Of a stretch of 64,000 nt of DNA, positions 12,240-25,560 are shown in pieces; position 1 is the first letter of the stretch, and every line of letters begins with the position of its first letter. The stretch comes from Punica granatum. Taxonomy: Eukaryota; Streptophyta; Magnoliopsida; Myrtales; Lythraceae. The translations under genes and the position numbers were made by a program. The notes under the pieces were generated by a model that worked only from the letters and a program-made list of their open reading frames with translations, had not been told where the DNA came from and made no database searches. The stretch is taken from the NCBI RefSeq assembly GCF_007655135.1, contig NC_045131.1, forward strand, positions 8,742,001 to 8,806,000, in the 5' to 3' direction.

Positions 12240-14035
12240 GCTTAGTTAATTGGTTTGAGAATGTGTTCTTATCTGTTTGACCTTGAAATAGTTTAGATTT
12301 TGCTGGAACGGTTGCTTTCTCTTACGCTTATCATAATTGACTAATGCAAAACATTTATATATGCAGATCTCTGGCACAGCTTTGGTATTGGATGAAATAA
12401 TCAATCATGTACAATCCTTACAACGCCAAGTTGAGGTCAGAAATATATAAAAGTTTATCCCTTATTTTCTGTTTATGGGATAATTAGGTCACCCCTTGTT
12501 TTCCTTTTTTGATTGTTCATAATGTTTCTCTCTCCAACTGGCTAGATGTAATTCTGTCCTCTTTCAGGAATTCTATGTTTGGAAGAACCTAGTTCGCATA
12601 TCTTTAACACATTGTTTTTTCATGTCAATGAGCTGCAATCGCTTATATGTGAAAGTCACGGACTGTTTCCTAACTTTCCATGATCATGCAAAACAAATTA
12701 CTTAGTTTTCAACTGAAGTTTATGATGTATTAACAATTTGGAATCCTGTTTCTTCCAACTTCAGGGGAATCCTAATTTGAGATGTAAATTCAGGAGTTCC
12801 AGCTAGGAGTATTGTTAAAATTTGTATGTTTATCAAAATGTTATGGAATTCCAATCAGCATCAACCTAACTTCATTTCTTTCAAATTTGTTTTGTTTTCA
12901 GATCCTATCAATGCGTCTTGCAGCAGTCAACCCAGGGATTGATTTCAACCTTGACAGTATCTTTGCTGCAGAAGTGAGTTTTCCATATTTTCATTTTCTT
13001 TACGGGACAATCAGGGGATATTTTTCTTCCTGCTGTTTCTACTCTGCTAGAGGGAGCTTCTACTTTTTTTTACCTCCTCGATTATCCTCTGGTGTTTCTC
13101 ATTTCATCATGAAACTCTCCCTAGTCTTTAAAATGGGAGGAGATTCGATTGGCCTTAGTGTGGTGTTGGTTTGGACTGCTGATTCTATTCTGCTGGCACC
13201 CACCATTTTTAACTCATTAGCTGCTGTTTCAGCAGTGCTTGGTGAAAACCATTATGACCAAGATAGCTTAAACAGTGTACCTGACCAAGATGGCTTAAAC
13301 AGTGTGCCTGTAGCTCCTTTCACTATTAATTAGTGGGGGCTCCTGCACTGTTGTGTTCTGCCGAACTGGCTTCTGGACTGGTCAATCATTAAAGCTTTCC
13401 CGTAATAACCTGCAAATGGGAACTGTTTAGTACTTCCCATGTCCTGTCTTCTTCCTTCACAAGACATATGAAGGTTGAATTATGTCATGTTCTCATGCTT
13501 TTTACAATATTATTTGAAACATTCATAGATTTTCAATTTGATGTTATCACTGGAATTTTGTCCCTTTTTGTACACTAATAAACCTTGCTTGTCTGCAGAG
13601 TGCATCCCTAGTGGACAGCAACTTCTCAAACGTGTCTTTTCCTCTACCGTGGTCAGAACTACAGGCAAACATGCTGAGACAGCAGTACCAACAACAGCCA
13701 TGGCATCTTGATTCACTTCAGCACCCGATGTGGGGGAGAGAAGATTGCAGTCACAATTTGATCGCTTCTGAGAACTCACATTTGAGTTATGACTCTCCTG
13801 CAAACTCAGGTAAAAGTAAGACCCATAGCGGGCTTCGGCTCTTCTGCCTGTATTCCATAAAGGGCATTAATTATTCGGCCAAAACGTAAACAATGCTTCT
13901 CATTTGGTTTGATGGATTGCTTGTGGAGGCACTGAACTAACTATTGGTCCTGTGGCTGTTTTCTTTGTCCGGTTTCGATCTGCAGTGAGTATGCACTCTA
14001 GAGCGGCCGAAAACGGAGTCACAAAGGTAGAATGA
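9624..14035 (+). CDS. BHLH48: bHLH transcription factor, bHLH48/bHLH60 type
   Basis: Seven exons join in frame: 9624-10070, 10160-10279, 10382-10447, 12367-12435, 12902-12973, 13599-13809 and 13986-14035, encoding 344 residues. The bHLH domain lies at about residues 178-234, over exons 2-4. Its basic region contains RARRGQATDSHSLAERARRE with the H-E-R set (H184, E188, R192) used for E-box/G-box contact, and its helices contain GTALVLDEIINHVQSLQRQV. The segment after it, LSMRLAAVNPGIDFNLDSI, is typical of the plant bHLH48/60 group (subgroup XII). The N-terminal 150 residues are Ser/Pro-rich with a KRKDREKK basic stretch. An in-frame upstream ATG at 9549 could extend the protein by 25 residues; MEVPARS is preferred because the upstream residues look like leader. 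Intron 3 is 1.9 kb and holds a 28-base G run. The orthology claim rests partly on the neighbouring ESSS and gar2-like genes. Confidence 0.9.
10865..10892 (+). repeat. Uninterrupted run of 28 G
   Basis: A homopolymer of 28 guanines lies within intron 3 of the bHLH gene, preceded by AGCC and followed by TGTTGTTG. It lies on the transcribed gene's sense strand, so the pre-mRNA would carry it. The length may be inexact because such runs are hard to sequence. Confidence 0.85.
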
Positions 14036-14917
14036 AGATGTCTTCAGGTAGTTATTATGTACATAGTTTTGCTGATATATAATATAGTACGAGAAATTAG
14101 CCAGGAAGAAGATGGAGGAGTTGATTCCGTCGGGCTTAGGTCCCCTCACCGCTTCCGTCAAGTCCTTACATCATTTGATTTTTGGCCATATAATTATATC
14201 TTACATAGAGGTTTAAGCCCTTGATTTCTCCCAATTAGACAGGAGAGAACTCAGTTAAGTGACTCTTTGTATCGCTATAGGTGTGTGCGCACTCACTTAG
14301 TGCATCATTTAATCCCGCGCTCCCTGGGAAGACGCTATCCCCGATTCAAATTGTACCATTGATCACTGCAGAACTATGATTGAAGTGTGCTCTTCGTGGT
14401 CTATACTCGTATCTTTTGATCCTCATGGTGATTGTTGAAGTTTGTCTTTGGGTCGGAAACTGTTATGGTCATGGAGCAACACTGGTTGTTCATCAACGAG
14501 ATTGTCGGATTCTTCGAGAACGTTACTTTTACACTCACAATACGGTCCAGTGTATTAGCAATCGAGATCGCAAAGTCCGGGATTGTCTACAGTTCATGCA
14601 TTGGACTGTTCATGAGGTCCTGAAGGTCGTGCAAACTATCTATAGCATGAATCGCAGAATTTTCTAACGCAGTATAGCGTTCACCGTTGTTGTGGGACCC
14701 GAATAATATCTTTGGGCCTTCATGGTCCGGTCCCATAACTCCTCCGAACTTTCCCGCTCTTCGGACCGACACCTGAATCCTTCTTAACGAACTTTCACAG
14801 CCGCCGCCGTTAGCTCATGTGGCATCTTCTCCGGGAGCTCCCCTGATATCGAAATGCCGTAAATGGTCGGCAGCTCGGCGACTGGTCATTGAACGCTGAT
14901 CGGAGCCCGTCAAGAAT
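14036..14917. other. Intergenic spacer between the bHLH and PPR genes
   Basis: This holds the bHLH 3'UTR and the PPR leader/promoter. A 95-codon frame at 14380-14667 has no recognisable family features and no conserved start context, so it is not called as a gene. Confidence 0.5.
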
Positions 14918-17407
14918 ATGCTGACTAGTCCCATCGCCTTTCTTCTTCTTCTCCGTACCCCCAGACATCTACTTCGCTCACTCTCCACCTCGCCTTCCCT
15001 CCCCCTGAAAGCCCTATGCTCCGGCGGCTGCATGAGCGAGGCCCTGCTGGAAATGGCAGGGCGGGGCATCGGAATGAAGTTCGAGGACTACCAGGCGATC
15101 TTGAAAGCGTGCGTCGACAAGAGGGCCGTCCGAGAAGGCCAGAGGGTGCACTCCCACATGATCAAGACGTGTTATGCCCCTCCCGTCTACCTCCGGACGA
15201 AGCTCATCGTTCTGTACACGAAGTGTGGTTGCTTGGACGATGCTAGGGAAGTGTTCGACGAAATCCCTCTGCGAAATGTGGTGCCTTGGACGGCTATGAT
15301 TTCGGGCTACTCTCAGCGCGGATGTGCCTCCGAGGCTTTGGGTCTCTTTGTGGACATGACGAGATCAGGTATTCTCAGGTTCCGGTAAAAGCTGTCTGAT
15401 ATTGGCCATTGTTTGTTCTGGTTGTTGATTGCATGTGGATTGAAGAATGTGATTTGGGATTTGAAAGTTCCTTGTTTAGCTAAAAGCCGGGTTTTGTTAA
15501 TTTGTCCATTTAAGTATTGACATGTCCGATTCCCAACTTGGTGGAAAAAAAAAGTGATATCGAAGTGGACGTACAATTTCAAACATATAATGGCCAATGT
15601 TGTTAGTGACATCACGGGATGTCTTCTAATTCCGCCGTCCTATGTTTGAATTGTTCATTTGGTTGTTACTGATGATAGGAAGCTCTGTAATTATACATGC
15701 AGAAATGGTTCCTCATGTGTTGTGTATTAGACGATGACTCGAACAAAACTTTTGGCTTAGATATGTTAAAATGGTTGAATTATTAATTTTAACTCTTCGA
15801 TGTAGAATTTAACTCTTTAATAACGGTGCTTGCTCATCACAATAAGGCATGGCAAGATGATATGGATGTTCTTTTCAACCTATGAGACGTAATTCAGACT
15901 ACTGACCTGCAAATTTTCATCCTGATGTTTTCCTGCTGGTGATGCAAAGAATTATTCTGCAGAGATAGAACCAAACGAGTTCACGTTTGCAACTGTTCTC
16001 ACTTCTTGCACGGGCTTCTCTGGTTTTCAGCTGGGAAGGCAGGTCCACTCTCTTGTAGTCAAGAGTGGCTTTGAATCCCATATATTCGTTGGGAGCTCAC
16101 TCCTTGATATGTATGCTAAAGCGGGTAAGATACACGAAGCTCATGAGATCTTCAAGTGCCTTCCAGAAAGGGATGTGGTCTCCTGTACTGCTATAATATC
16201 AGGTTATGCCCAGTTAGGATTCGACGAAGAGGCACTAGAACTATTCCGCCAATTGCAAAGAGAAGGAATGGACTCAAATTATGTCACTTACGCGAGTGTG
16301 TTAACGGCCTTATCTGGGCTTGCTGCTCTAGATCACGGGAAGCAAGTCCATAATCGCATCCTTAGGTGCGAAGTGCCCTCCTATGTAGTTCTTCAGAACT
16401 CTCTCATTGATATGTATTCTAAGTGCGGAAGCCTCATTTATTCGAGACGGGTGTTTGACAGTATGTCAGAGAGAACTGTCATCTCATGGAATGCAATGCT
16501 CGTGGGTTACAGTAAACATGGAATGGGAAGACAAGTTGTCGAACTGTTTGATTTGATGAGGAAGGAAAACAAAGTCAAACCGGACAGTGTTACTCTTTTG
16601 GCGGTTTTATCGGGTTGCAGTCATGGAGGAATGGAAGAGAGAGGGCTCGAGTTATTTCACGAGATGGTGAATGGGAAAGATCGGGTTGAGCCGGAGATTG
16701 AGCATTATGGCTGTGTCGTTGATTTACTCGCGCGTTCTGGGAGGGTGGAAGAGGCATTTGGATTTATCGAGAAGATGCCTCTTGAACCAACTGCGGCTAT
16801 TTGGGGCTCGCTCTTGGGATCCTGTAGGGTTCATTCAAATGTCGAGATCGGTGAAATTGTGGGCCGTAAGCTTCTTGAGATTGAGCCCGAGAATGCTGGG
16901 AATTACGTGATTCTTTCCAACTTGTATGCTTCTGCAGGGAGATGGGAAGAAGTGAGAAATTTAAGGGAACTAATGAAGGAGAAGGCTGTGACAAAGGACC
17001 CAGGACGAAGCTGGGTTGAAATCAACCAGATGCTTCACAGTTTTTATGCGAGCGACCGTTCTCATCCAAGGAGGGAGGAAATTTTCGTGAAGGTGATGGA
17101 TTTGTCGGTAAGGTTGAAGGAAGCCGGTTACGTTCCTGACCTGAGCTGCGTTTTGTATGACGTAGATGAGGAACAGAAGGAGAAGATACTATTAGGCCAC
17201 AGCGAGAAATTGGCCTTGGCCTTTGCTTTGATTGCTACTCCTGAGGGAGTCCCAATCCGCCTCATAAAGAATCTTCGGATATGTGTTGATTGCCACACCT
17301 TTGCCAAATTCACATCGAAGGTGTGCTCGAGAAAGATATCAATGCGGGACAAGAACCGATTTCACCATATGGTAGATGGGAGCTGTTCATGTGGAGACTA
17401 TTGGTAA
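14918..17407 (+). CDS. PLS-class pentatricopeptide repeat protein with DYW domain
   Basis: Two exons, 14918-15368 and 15963-17407, join in phase 1 to encode 631 residues. The N-terminus is a likely mitochondrial presequence (LLLLRTPRHLLRSLSTSP). It is followed by tandem PPR units of about 35 residues, recognisable by repeated phrases such as VVPWTAMISGYSQRG, LIDMYSKCGSLIYSRRVFD and ISWNAMLVGYSKHGMG. E/E+ and DYW domains close the protein. The DYW deaminase-like motif is intact: HSE at 563-565, CVDC at 591-594, and the terminal SCSCGDYW. DYW proteins bind organelle RNA and carry out C-to-U editing. The protein reads like Arabidopsis At3g13770 (PCMP-H85). An intron in a DYW gene is less common, since most are intronless. 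The exact RNA target cannot be derived here. Confidence 0.93.
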
Positions 17408-18876
17408 TCTCCTGACGAGATTACCAGTGAACCGGCTTTTGTTGTCTGGCAATGCTGGCTGCGATTTACGGAATATCAGAGGAATGTCGAAAGGATGCCA
17501 GGAACTTCTCTCTTATTTATCGGAGTGGGAATGTACTTGGATCTCCCGCGCTTTGAATCCTCAAGCCCATGATCTATGCCAATTTGGCAATAGATCAAAT
17601 TTTGTTTCACAAGGTGTTCGCCGTCGCTCAGCTCGGCCGGCGCTTTGCCTAGGAGATTCCTCGGATGAGAGCTTACTGTTGTTTATATAATAGAAGTTGT
17701 AACTTGCAAGAGCTACAACTGGAAGTGCCGGCGATAACCTTTTATTTCATATGGATTAGTTGAATTCAAATATGTGATGGGAGCTTCATTAGCTCGTTGT
17801 ATTTGATTTTCGGACTCGTTTATGGTGATTACTCGACAGTAACCGTTCTTTCCATTTCTTGTTTGGAGTGTGATCACCCAACGAGGGCAGATTGATCATT
17901 GATATGGAAGTTAATCCTTTACCCATAATATATTTTTTTTCTTTCTTTTTGTAATTTTATCTTATATTTAATTAATAAAAAAAACACAAACTTTTTATAT
18001 TTTATTTATTCTATCACCTAAAAATATACAAATTATCAATTTGAGATCAATGTTGGCATGACTTTCATTTTTTCGATCGGTGGGCCTTGACGACAATCAC
18101 CGCTCGCCCACTAGGAGTTGCCCATGACGGCAAGGGTATCTGGTGACCTTAATTAGGGGATGGTGACCGCCGATGAGACTTTTACCACTTACCCTCTTCA
18201 TTCTTTTCTTGATTTTACTTTTTCTTTTTTCAAATTCGAGCAATGACAGCCTCATCGGAGCCCGCTGCCGCCCTTATAAGGTCGCCGGCGACCTCGGCTA
18301 CTACTCGATCGTATGGTGTGGCCATAAATTCTCATTTAAATTAACGGAAAAGTTGAGACGTGCTAAAATTGATATCAAATTGATAATTCGTGTATTTCAA
18401 AGGTCAAGACAAAAATTCGTGCTAGAATTAATAAAATGTGAAAATTTTGTATTTTTTAAACAATTAATACAATTATATATTCAACCAAGGTCGATTGGTT
18501 AAAGTGATTCTTGTTTACCTTAAACAAGATTTCATATTCAAATATTATGAATGAGAAAAATTCACGCTAAGAAAACTATAACTTAGATCCAATTATAACT
18601 GAATTAGTCCGGGCGATGGTAACAGAAAAAAATCATACATTCAGTCAATATTCTAAATTTCCTATACAATAATTTATGAAATGTTTACACTGTAAAATGA
18701 AAAGGAAAAAAACAAAAAGAAAAAGGAATAAAGGGAATTTGTTACTAATAAGCATAGCAAACGACGTCGTCCTGTTGCTTCTTCTACAAAGCCTCGAGCA
18801 CAGGCAGAAAAGGGTCTCTCGCCTCGCCTGCTCGAAAGAACGCATCAGTGTCGTTCATCCACTCCCGTGAGGAATC
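17408..18876. other. Intergenic spacer with a SINE-like insertion
   Basis: The PPR 3'UTR runs into AT-rich sequence. A SINE-like element lies at about 18478-18632. The stretch 18770-18876 is probably the ESSS leader. No other coding sequence was seen. Confidence 0.5.
18478..18632 (+). repeat. tRNA-related SINE candidate
   Basis: An A-box-like TTGGTTAAAGTG is followed by a degenerate B-box-like stretch ending CATATTCAAATATT, then a unique tail and an A-rich 3' end near 18625-18632. The order matches plant tRNA-derived SINEs. Target-site duplications were not defined. Confidence 0.4.
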
Positions 18877-19212
18877 ATGCGAAGCTCGAAGCCTTTGACC
18901 TCCGCCTCCGCCGCCTTCCGGCGGCGTCTCTTCTCTTCCGAGAGCGGACCGAGCCGCTGGACCACCCCGGGCCACGAGGAGCGGCCGAAGGGCTACCTAT
19001 TCAACCGGCCCCCGCCGCCGCCGGGCCAGACACGGAAGTGGGAGGACTGGGAGCTCCCCTGCTATGTCACCAGCTTCCTCACCATTGTCATCCTCGGCGT
19101 CGGCCTCAACGCCAAGCCCGATCTCACCATCGAGACCTGGGCGCACAAGAAGGCCCTCGAGCGCCTCGAGCTTGAGCAGAAGATGGGACTCTCCGCTTCC
19201 GAATCAGAATGA
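18877..19212 (+). CDS. Mitochondrial complex I ESSS subunit (NDUFB11-like)
   Basis: This is a single-exon gene of 111 residues. A short Arg/Ser-rich presequence (MRSSKPLTSASAAFRRRLFS) precedes the conserved plant ESSS core: GHEERPKGYLFNRPPPPPGQ, RKWEDWELPCYVTSFLTIVI (single membrane segment, about residues 62-82) and LNAKPDLTIETWAHKKALER. It is an accessory subunit of the membrane arm of NADH:ubiquinone oxidoreductase. The coding sequence is much more GC-rich than its flanks, with frequent C/G third positions. In Arabidopsis the matching gene (At2g42310, from memory) lies between bHLH48 and a gar2-related gene, the same order as here apart from the PPR gene. The call is secure; the start is the first ATG that gives a presequence. 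Confidence 0.95.
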   Translation: MRSSKPLTSASAAFRRRLFSSESGPSRWTTPGHEERPKGYLFNRPPPPPGQTRKWEDWELPCYVTSFLTIVILGVGLNAKPDLTIETWAHKKALERLELEQKMGLSASESE

Positions 19213-22200
19213 ATCGCTCACCGGTAACGGCGTCATGTCCAGTTTAATCGCGCGCTTTTCCTTGTTTGATATGGGGATTATGGGAAAGATCGTGAACTCC
19301 TGAGTCAAACGTATCTAGGTCCAATAAGGGTTTGTGAATGTTGGAATTTTCGCACCAGCGGTTACTTTTTGCTGTGAATTTAGCATCTAATTCGGATGAT
19401 TTGCACTTCGATCTCTTCATATCAATCCAGTTCTCAATTTTATCACTGCCTGTCAGAAGGATGGATGAATCCTTTTAGCTAAATTTAGTTCAATTTTGCT
19501 ACTTGTCTCTTGAAATTGCCCTCCTGATGATTCATATCACCGAGGATGTTTTGGCATTGTTGCTCTTGAGCGCGATTATTATGGACATGGGATGACCTGG
19601 AATTGAGTCATCGTTTACAATGCCATCCCTCTGTTGTTCGTGGCAAACATGACAGTGTACCACACGGAACACATTGATGGTATGTTTGCCTGTCATGTAG
19701 TCTTAATGGAGATTGATCAATCTGGGGTTTGTAATGTGCTCATACGCAATTTGTGGTTGTAGAAAGAAGTGGACTGGTCACGGAGATTGAATGCTCTTTC
19801 TGTATTTAAGCTGCTAATTGTGCTACATTATATGCAATCTTTGCTTCATAATCCGACTATCGCACAGGATGTGTGTGGAAGCAGTGATTGACCCATCATG
19901 AACTTAATACAAAGGATTACTTGGCACTACCAAGTTAAGCTGCAATGACCATTGGGCAATTGCCTTTTGATCCTCAGCCTGAAAATTTGCCTTGGAAATA
20001 AAGGCTAATCAGAGGACCTTTCTTTAACTTTATTCTCTGATCTATGTCCATTATGATCAGAAAGAATTACCTTATCTCGTCGAAAGGGTTTAAAGGGTTA
20101 AGGCCTGTTAGTCTCTGCATGAAACTTTATGTTGCTAAAGTGGTGTTGATGAAGCAGCTAGAAGATTATTCTTACTCTTCAGCATAATTTGTGAAAATGC
20201 TGCTTCAGCTTGGGAATGAGTAAGTGGTCTATCTATTTATCATACTAGCAAAATTTTCGGTGGTCATACTTACTTGCTAGCCTACTATTCGGATTGGCAC
20301 ACGGTATTAGGAAGGATTGGTGTGACTGGTCGTACTTTGTCGACGATCAGTAGTGAGTCCAGATAATGCTTCAGATTCTGAGTAGGAATCGTGAAGTGAA
20401 TTGAGTCAGCTTGTGAAATTCTCAGTTGGCATTCCTGTCATAAGTTTCGTTAGTGCAGAGGATTTGTCATATGTCTGGTCTCTGTGTTACAAGTTCTACT
20501 AATTCTCTACTCTTTTGGCTTTTCGAGTGAAAAGCGCCGATGGCATTCCAGATTGGTTATTTATCCAGTCCATGTAGGATTATGCAGCAGAAATAAAACT
20601 CTTCTTGATCAGCGTATTGTTAGCACATTACCTCCCTTACATCCAGATTTACCTGGAGGTGTCTGTGTATGCTGCTCGGACTCGATTTTTCTCCTATTAT
20701 AACTTCGGATCTGTGGAGAGTTTCTTGTAATGTCTGTGATCATGGATGGACCAATTGTCCAGAGCAAGGTGATATGTTCTTCCATCTAATTGCTGTGTCC
20801 TATGCTTCGTATATTTCTGCTCATTGCAGAAGGGATTTCTTAAAGACTGTTAGGTCCTCGACGCAGTGCCTGTGACAATTAACCGCTGTGATTGACCACA
20901 TCTGAAGGAATCTACTCTCTGGTAAGCCTGAAGAATCTGATTGAGATTACAGTTCGGTCCGAGCCTTGTGCCGCCCTACCCAGAGAGCAAGGAGTGGTCT
21001 TTTCATAATTCATTAATCTGAACTTACTGGAGAATGATTGAATAGTGAAAGAAAAAAAAAATCATGGGTAAGCCCGATTTTATTATAAGATACGTGGACG
21101 GGCCGAAGGGAATGGACAGGGGCCCATGAGCAGCACATACGAGTGAGCTGATGGAATCCATATCTGGCCCCTCCCATTACATTACAGTAGTGTATAAGGT
21201 CATGGCTACAAGCCTATTGACGAAGATCTTTTTCTTCGAATAGCCGGGTTGCTCTCAAAGAAGGATCGTTAGAAGGAGCATCCAACAATATTGGTTGTTC
21301 TAGGCTCGATATGGATCAATGCTCGACTTGGTACAAGAAAGGTAGGACGAGAGCCTGATTTATGGCATATTCAGTTCTAATATAAAACGCATAGCCCGGC
21401 GGAATCATGCCTGGCCCAGGAGGCTAGAAAAGGCTATAAAAAAAAAAAATTAAAAACTGAATCAAAGTAATTCCTTCTAACTAAATTGACATTTAACAGC
21501 ATGACCTGATTTTCAGTTTAAACCAACTATAAAAGGGATGGATCTACATCTAACCCCTTTGTATCAGCCACTAAATTGCGTGTATATATATATATTACTT
21601 TTCCTAATTTAGTACGGAGTGATTTTCTCCTGAATAGGTAAGCCGGCCCATTGGACTTGCTCCGATCAAAAAACGGTTCCAAGTAGATTTTGAACCATTG
21701 TGCGGCAGATAAAGTTCGTCCACTGGTGACCACCGTGACAAGTGGACTGTAAATTTATCTCGTCTGATGGTTTTAATGGAGCTGTTTGTTTTTGTTTACT
21801 TATGATTGATTAGAGATCTGACGAATTTGGAGGATTGCGATGCAAGGAGAGCTGCGGTGGGTGGGGCCCGTAGGTCTACGCAACGAGGAGTGGAGTGGAG
21901 ACTGCTGTGCTGGGACTGTGAGAGAGGAGTGGTTGTGGTGGAGGTGCTGACGTGGATGAATTCGAGTGACTGGTGTTGGTGGGGGTGACTGACGGTGGCT
22001 GGCTAACAGCCAAGCCAACACGTGATAAAAGAGCACCATATAATATAGTACGTTGTCGTTACGGGGACAGGCTCGGTCATGGTCACCTGATGTGCCATCC
22101 CTCCTACCTTACATATCCCAGATATTTGACCGTGCCCGCCCGGCCCTCCATCAGCCATGCTGCCGAAATATCATCCTGGTGATAAGCAGCAAAATACGAA

Positions 22201-25200
22201 TCGATATATGGACCACATGGATGGATGCTACTGCATGACCCAGCCCTACCGCGAACACAAAGGGGAAGACGGAATTAATGTCAATATGTCATGCCACGTG
22301 CGTTCATCGCGCCGTGAACTAGTTACTGGTCGGTGCGCGGGGAGTCCGCTGGAATAGAAAACGACTGACCGTTGCCCGTTGCGACTGTGGCCGGATACGA
22401 CGTAACTGTGGCTCCAACTTCAAGAAATTTACGAAACTGCCATCCTCCTCCCTCCCTCCTCTCTCTCTCTCTCTCTCTCTCTCTACCTGCAGAAAACCAA
22501 GTTGTAGCTCACTGAAATATGAAGTGATGTCGGCACGCCATCGGCAACGCTGTCGAGTCGACGACTGTACGCAAAAAAAAAAAAAAAAAAGGAACAGTCA
22601 AGCGGTGGCTACAGCTCACGCACGTGGTCGGGGGGTTTGGGCATGAAGCTAAGCTACGGCGCTCGGGGGCCATTAACCTTTAAATTAATATAATCCTCCT
22701 AATTATTGAAGGAAAAAAAATAGACATCCTAATTGATTTGTTGTCCGCGAAAGTTCGTTCCTCGACATTTTCCTCTGTCCCTTTTCTGTTGTTTCCCCTT
22801 AATTTATGTATATTTACATAATTATATTATAATGTACGTTTAATGCTGCTGTTGGCGTAACGGGTTCAGACAGCTAAAGATAATTGAATGCTAAAGCCAC
22901 AACCTTTGTCTCTCTCTCTCCTTTTTCATTAAAAAAAATAAAAAACAAAAGAATCCGTCAGTGGCCGTGTCTGTCTTTGGGAAGTTCCCATTTCTCTCTC
23001 TCTCTCAATCTTACATTAATAATCTTAACAGGCCTTTTGAATTAATTCATAACTTAAAAGTTTAAATTAATAAATTATTAAATCATTGACTTTTATAAAT
23101 CTATGAATTTTTTCTCAATTTTTTCATGTGAATTACCTTTAACACCATTCCTCATCATTCTCCATATAGGAGAAAAATCGTTACAATAATTCTCCCTCTT
23201 ATCGACTATGTGGAGGACTTTGTCTTAATTTCCGTGATACAGCGGCAAACAACATACTGGACATAACTAACTTGGAGTCCGACTTCTACTTTTAGACTCG
23301 GATACCCATTATTGGGACCTTCACTAGCCACGAGTTCCACACTCGGGTCTGGTATGGTGTGGATTTCCACGCATGGCGTGTACACTTTCCTAGAATTGTT
23401 ACCTTAGACTTTGATACCACTTGTTAAGAAAAATTCACATGCCTACTTCGGACTCGGATTTATTCGCAATTCAAAAGCTTAAACTAATAGACTGTATGTG
23501 AAATTACATTCAATACCCGCCATCACCATTCTTTATATATATATATGAGAGAAATCGTTTTAATATTAATAATCTAAGTATTAATGGAGTAAATATTTGA
23601 ATAAGTATTTCTCATTAGATATTAATTAATCTACTATTAATTTTTTTTTATTATTAGTGAAAAAACGTTCGATATATAAATAAAATATTCAATAAGAGCA
23701 GAGCACCCCACCGGAAAGACATATCATGATCGATCACTAACTCCCATAATTTCGTTTGTCTCTCATTCTGCTCTCTGCTTCGTATTATCTTTTCGGTTCT
23801 CCAGTTCCAAGGACTAGCCCATTATTACATGCAATGCAGCCCCGCGAAAAGAAGAAGGGTCGTCCACGGTGAAACTTGAAACGTGTCCACCTATTATTAA
23901 TCTTACATGTAGTGTTTTGTAGTCTACTCTTTTTATTTTTATTTTTTTTATCTAGATAAAAAAAGAAATAAATAACTAGGTATAAATACATGTAGGAATA
24001 AGAAATTGGTAAAAAGTCGTAAAAGAAAACGTTTGTTGGATTTCAGGGTTTGATTTGGGAGTAAATGCTTATACTTATTATGGCGAGAAGTTATTTAATC
24101 ATCCTATATCGTCACGTGTGAGAAAGCACCAATTAAAATGTATAAAATTAGAAATTTATTACTAATTATTCGAGTAATTATCATAATTAAAAAAATTATT
24201 ATTGATTATTTATCATTATTTAAAATAAGATCATCTAAAATTTTTTATTATGACAAAGCCTGAAGGGGGTACAGTCAGCCAAAAATTCACCTCGACTAGT
24301 CAAACATCTCATCTCTGTCGTCTGTTTATCTGTCTGTACCACTCAATATATTTACCTTGTCGTTGTATCCTTGTACCCCTTCTCCATCCGCCAATGGAAA
24401 AATGAAAAAAAAAAAAGTTTGTAAATAGGTAAATCTCATATCGAATGGTACTACAACGCATGCACGAGGGGCAATATTTAGTGAATAAATAGATAAAGCA
24501 CCTCATATTTAAAATGTTTTAATATTTTATATTAGACCGTTATGGGCCCTCAAAAATAAAAAGGAACAGTTTTTATTTATCTTCACTTTGATAAAAGCAG
24601 AGCACTATTGTTAGTCAAAATAGGATCCACTGTAATTTCCTTTTGTATATTGTCATAGAATTTATGTTTGCATACATGTGCTTCCACGTGGAAAATTCTA
24701 TGATATAATAGTTTCCAATAGGAATATAATACATACATGTCTATCTGTCTATTATCAATGAATAAATCTCTTAATCAATAAAATAAATGAATGCGCACAT
24801 ATACTTACTCTTTGAAAATTAAAAAAAAAAACAGTATTTCATTTATAAATTAAGTAAATCATGTGAAATATAAAATTAATAATTTATTTGAAAGTATTAC
24901 AAATTCATTTTACGATCCAATAAATTGTACACAAACACGGAATAAATACCGATTTTCATCTTCAAAAGTTAACGACAGTGTTAAAACGAATGCAGGGGTA
25001 CATATCTTCACATTCACTTTGCATATTAAACGATTATAGCTATTGATTATTTTTCGTTCCCCTTCTTAAATCAAGCTTACTGATTGACCTAAAATAAATG
25101 ACCAATTTGCTATTATTAATCCACAATAAATGAAAAAAAGAAAAGTTGTTAGAATAGAATACACCTGGGCGGGCCCCACTCCCGGAACCATTATTTCGGA

Positions 25201-25560
25201 CCATCTCCCGACCCGAATCGGATCCTCTTCAGACCAACAATAAACAATCACTGGACTGACACTCTCTCTCTCCCCCACTCTTCCGCTCCCCATTCAACGT
25301 TTTCACTCATACCAGCGGTAGGAGACTCTGACCAAACGGCGAACGGAGACGGACCGAGACAGCGACGTCAAAGCAGTTTGGGTGAGTGAAACCCGGCAAA
25401 AAATCTTGGCACTTGACGCCGTCAACTTTACCGGCTGCTCCCGGTCCCTCGCCCCCGCCACCGACACCCTCTCCCGGTCAGCCCTCCGACAACCGAAAAA
25501 CACGCCTTTTAATTGCGCGTCTTCCCTCCCGCACTCTCTCCACCCCCACCACCACTCTCT
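19213..25560. other. Intergenic region, repeats only
   Basis: No family-like coding sequence was found in over 6 kb. 19213-20930 has moderate base composition and may include the ESSS 3'UTR. From about 21000 the sequence is AT-rich with A runs, a (CT)n tract at about 22460-22484 and a degenerate TRIM-like element at about 23020-23580. Small frames such as 20484-20702 and 22157-22357 look like chance. Confidence 0.5.
23020..23580 (-). mobile_element. Possible TRIM (miniature LTR retrotransposon)
   Basis: Two diverged direct repeats, about 23020-23190 and 23422-23580, share several blocks, including ACCATT followed some bases later by GAGA(A)AAATCGTT. Just inside the right repeat, positions 23407-23419 read on the minus strand as TGGTATCAAAGTC. 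This is close to the initiator-tRNA-Met primer site TGGTATCAGAGC used by plant LTR elements. The roughly 230-bp interior codes for nothing. Size, repeat length and primer site fit a TRIM. Precise ends and target duplication are unresolved because of decay. Confidence 0.4.

Noticed and set aside
14380..14667. 95-codon frame before the PPR gene
   Set aside because: Hydrophobic start but no recognisable family, and an overlapping second frame of similar length suggests chance.
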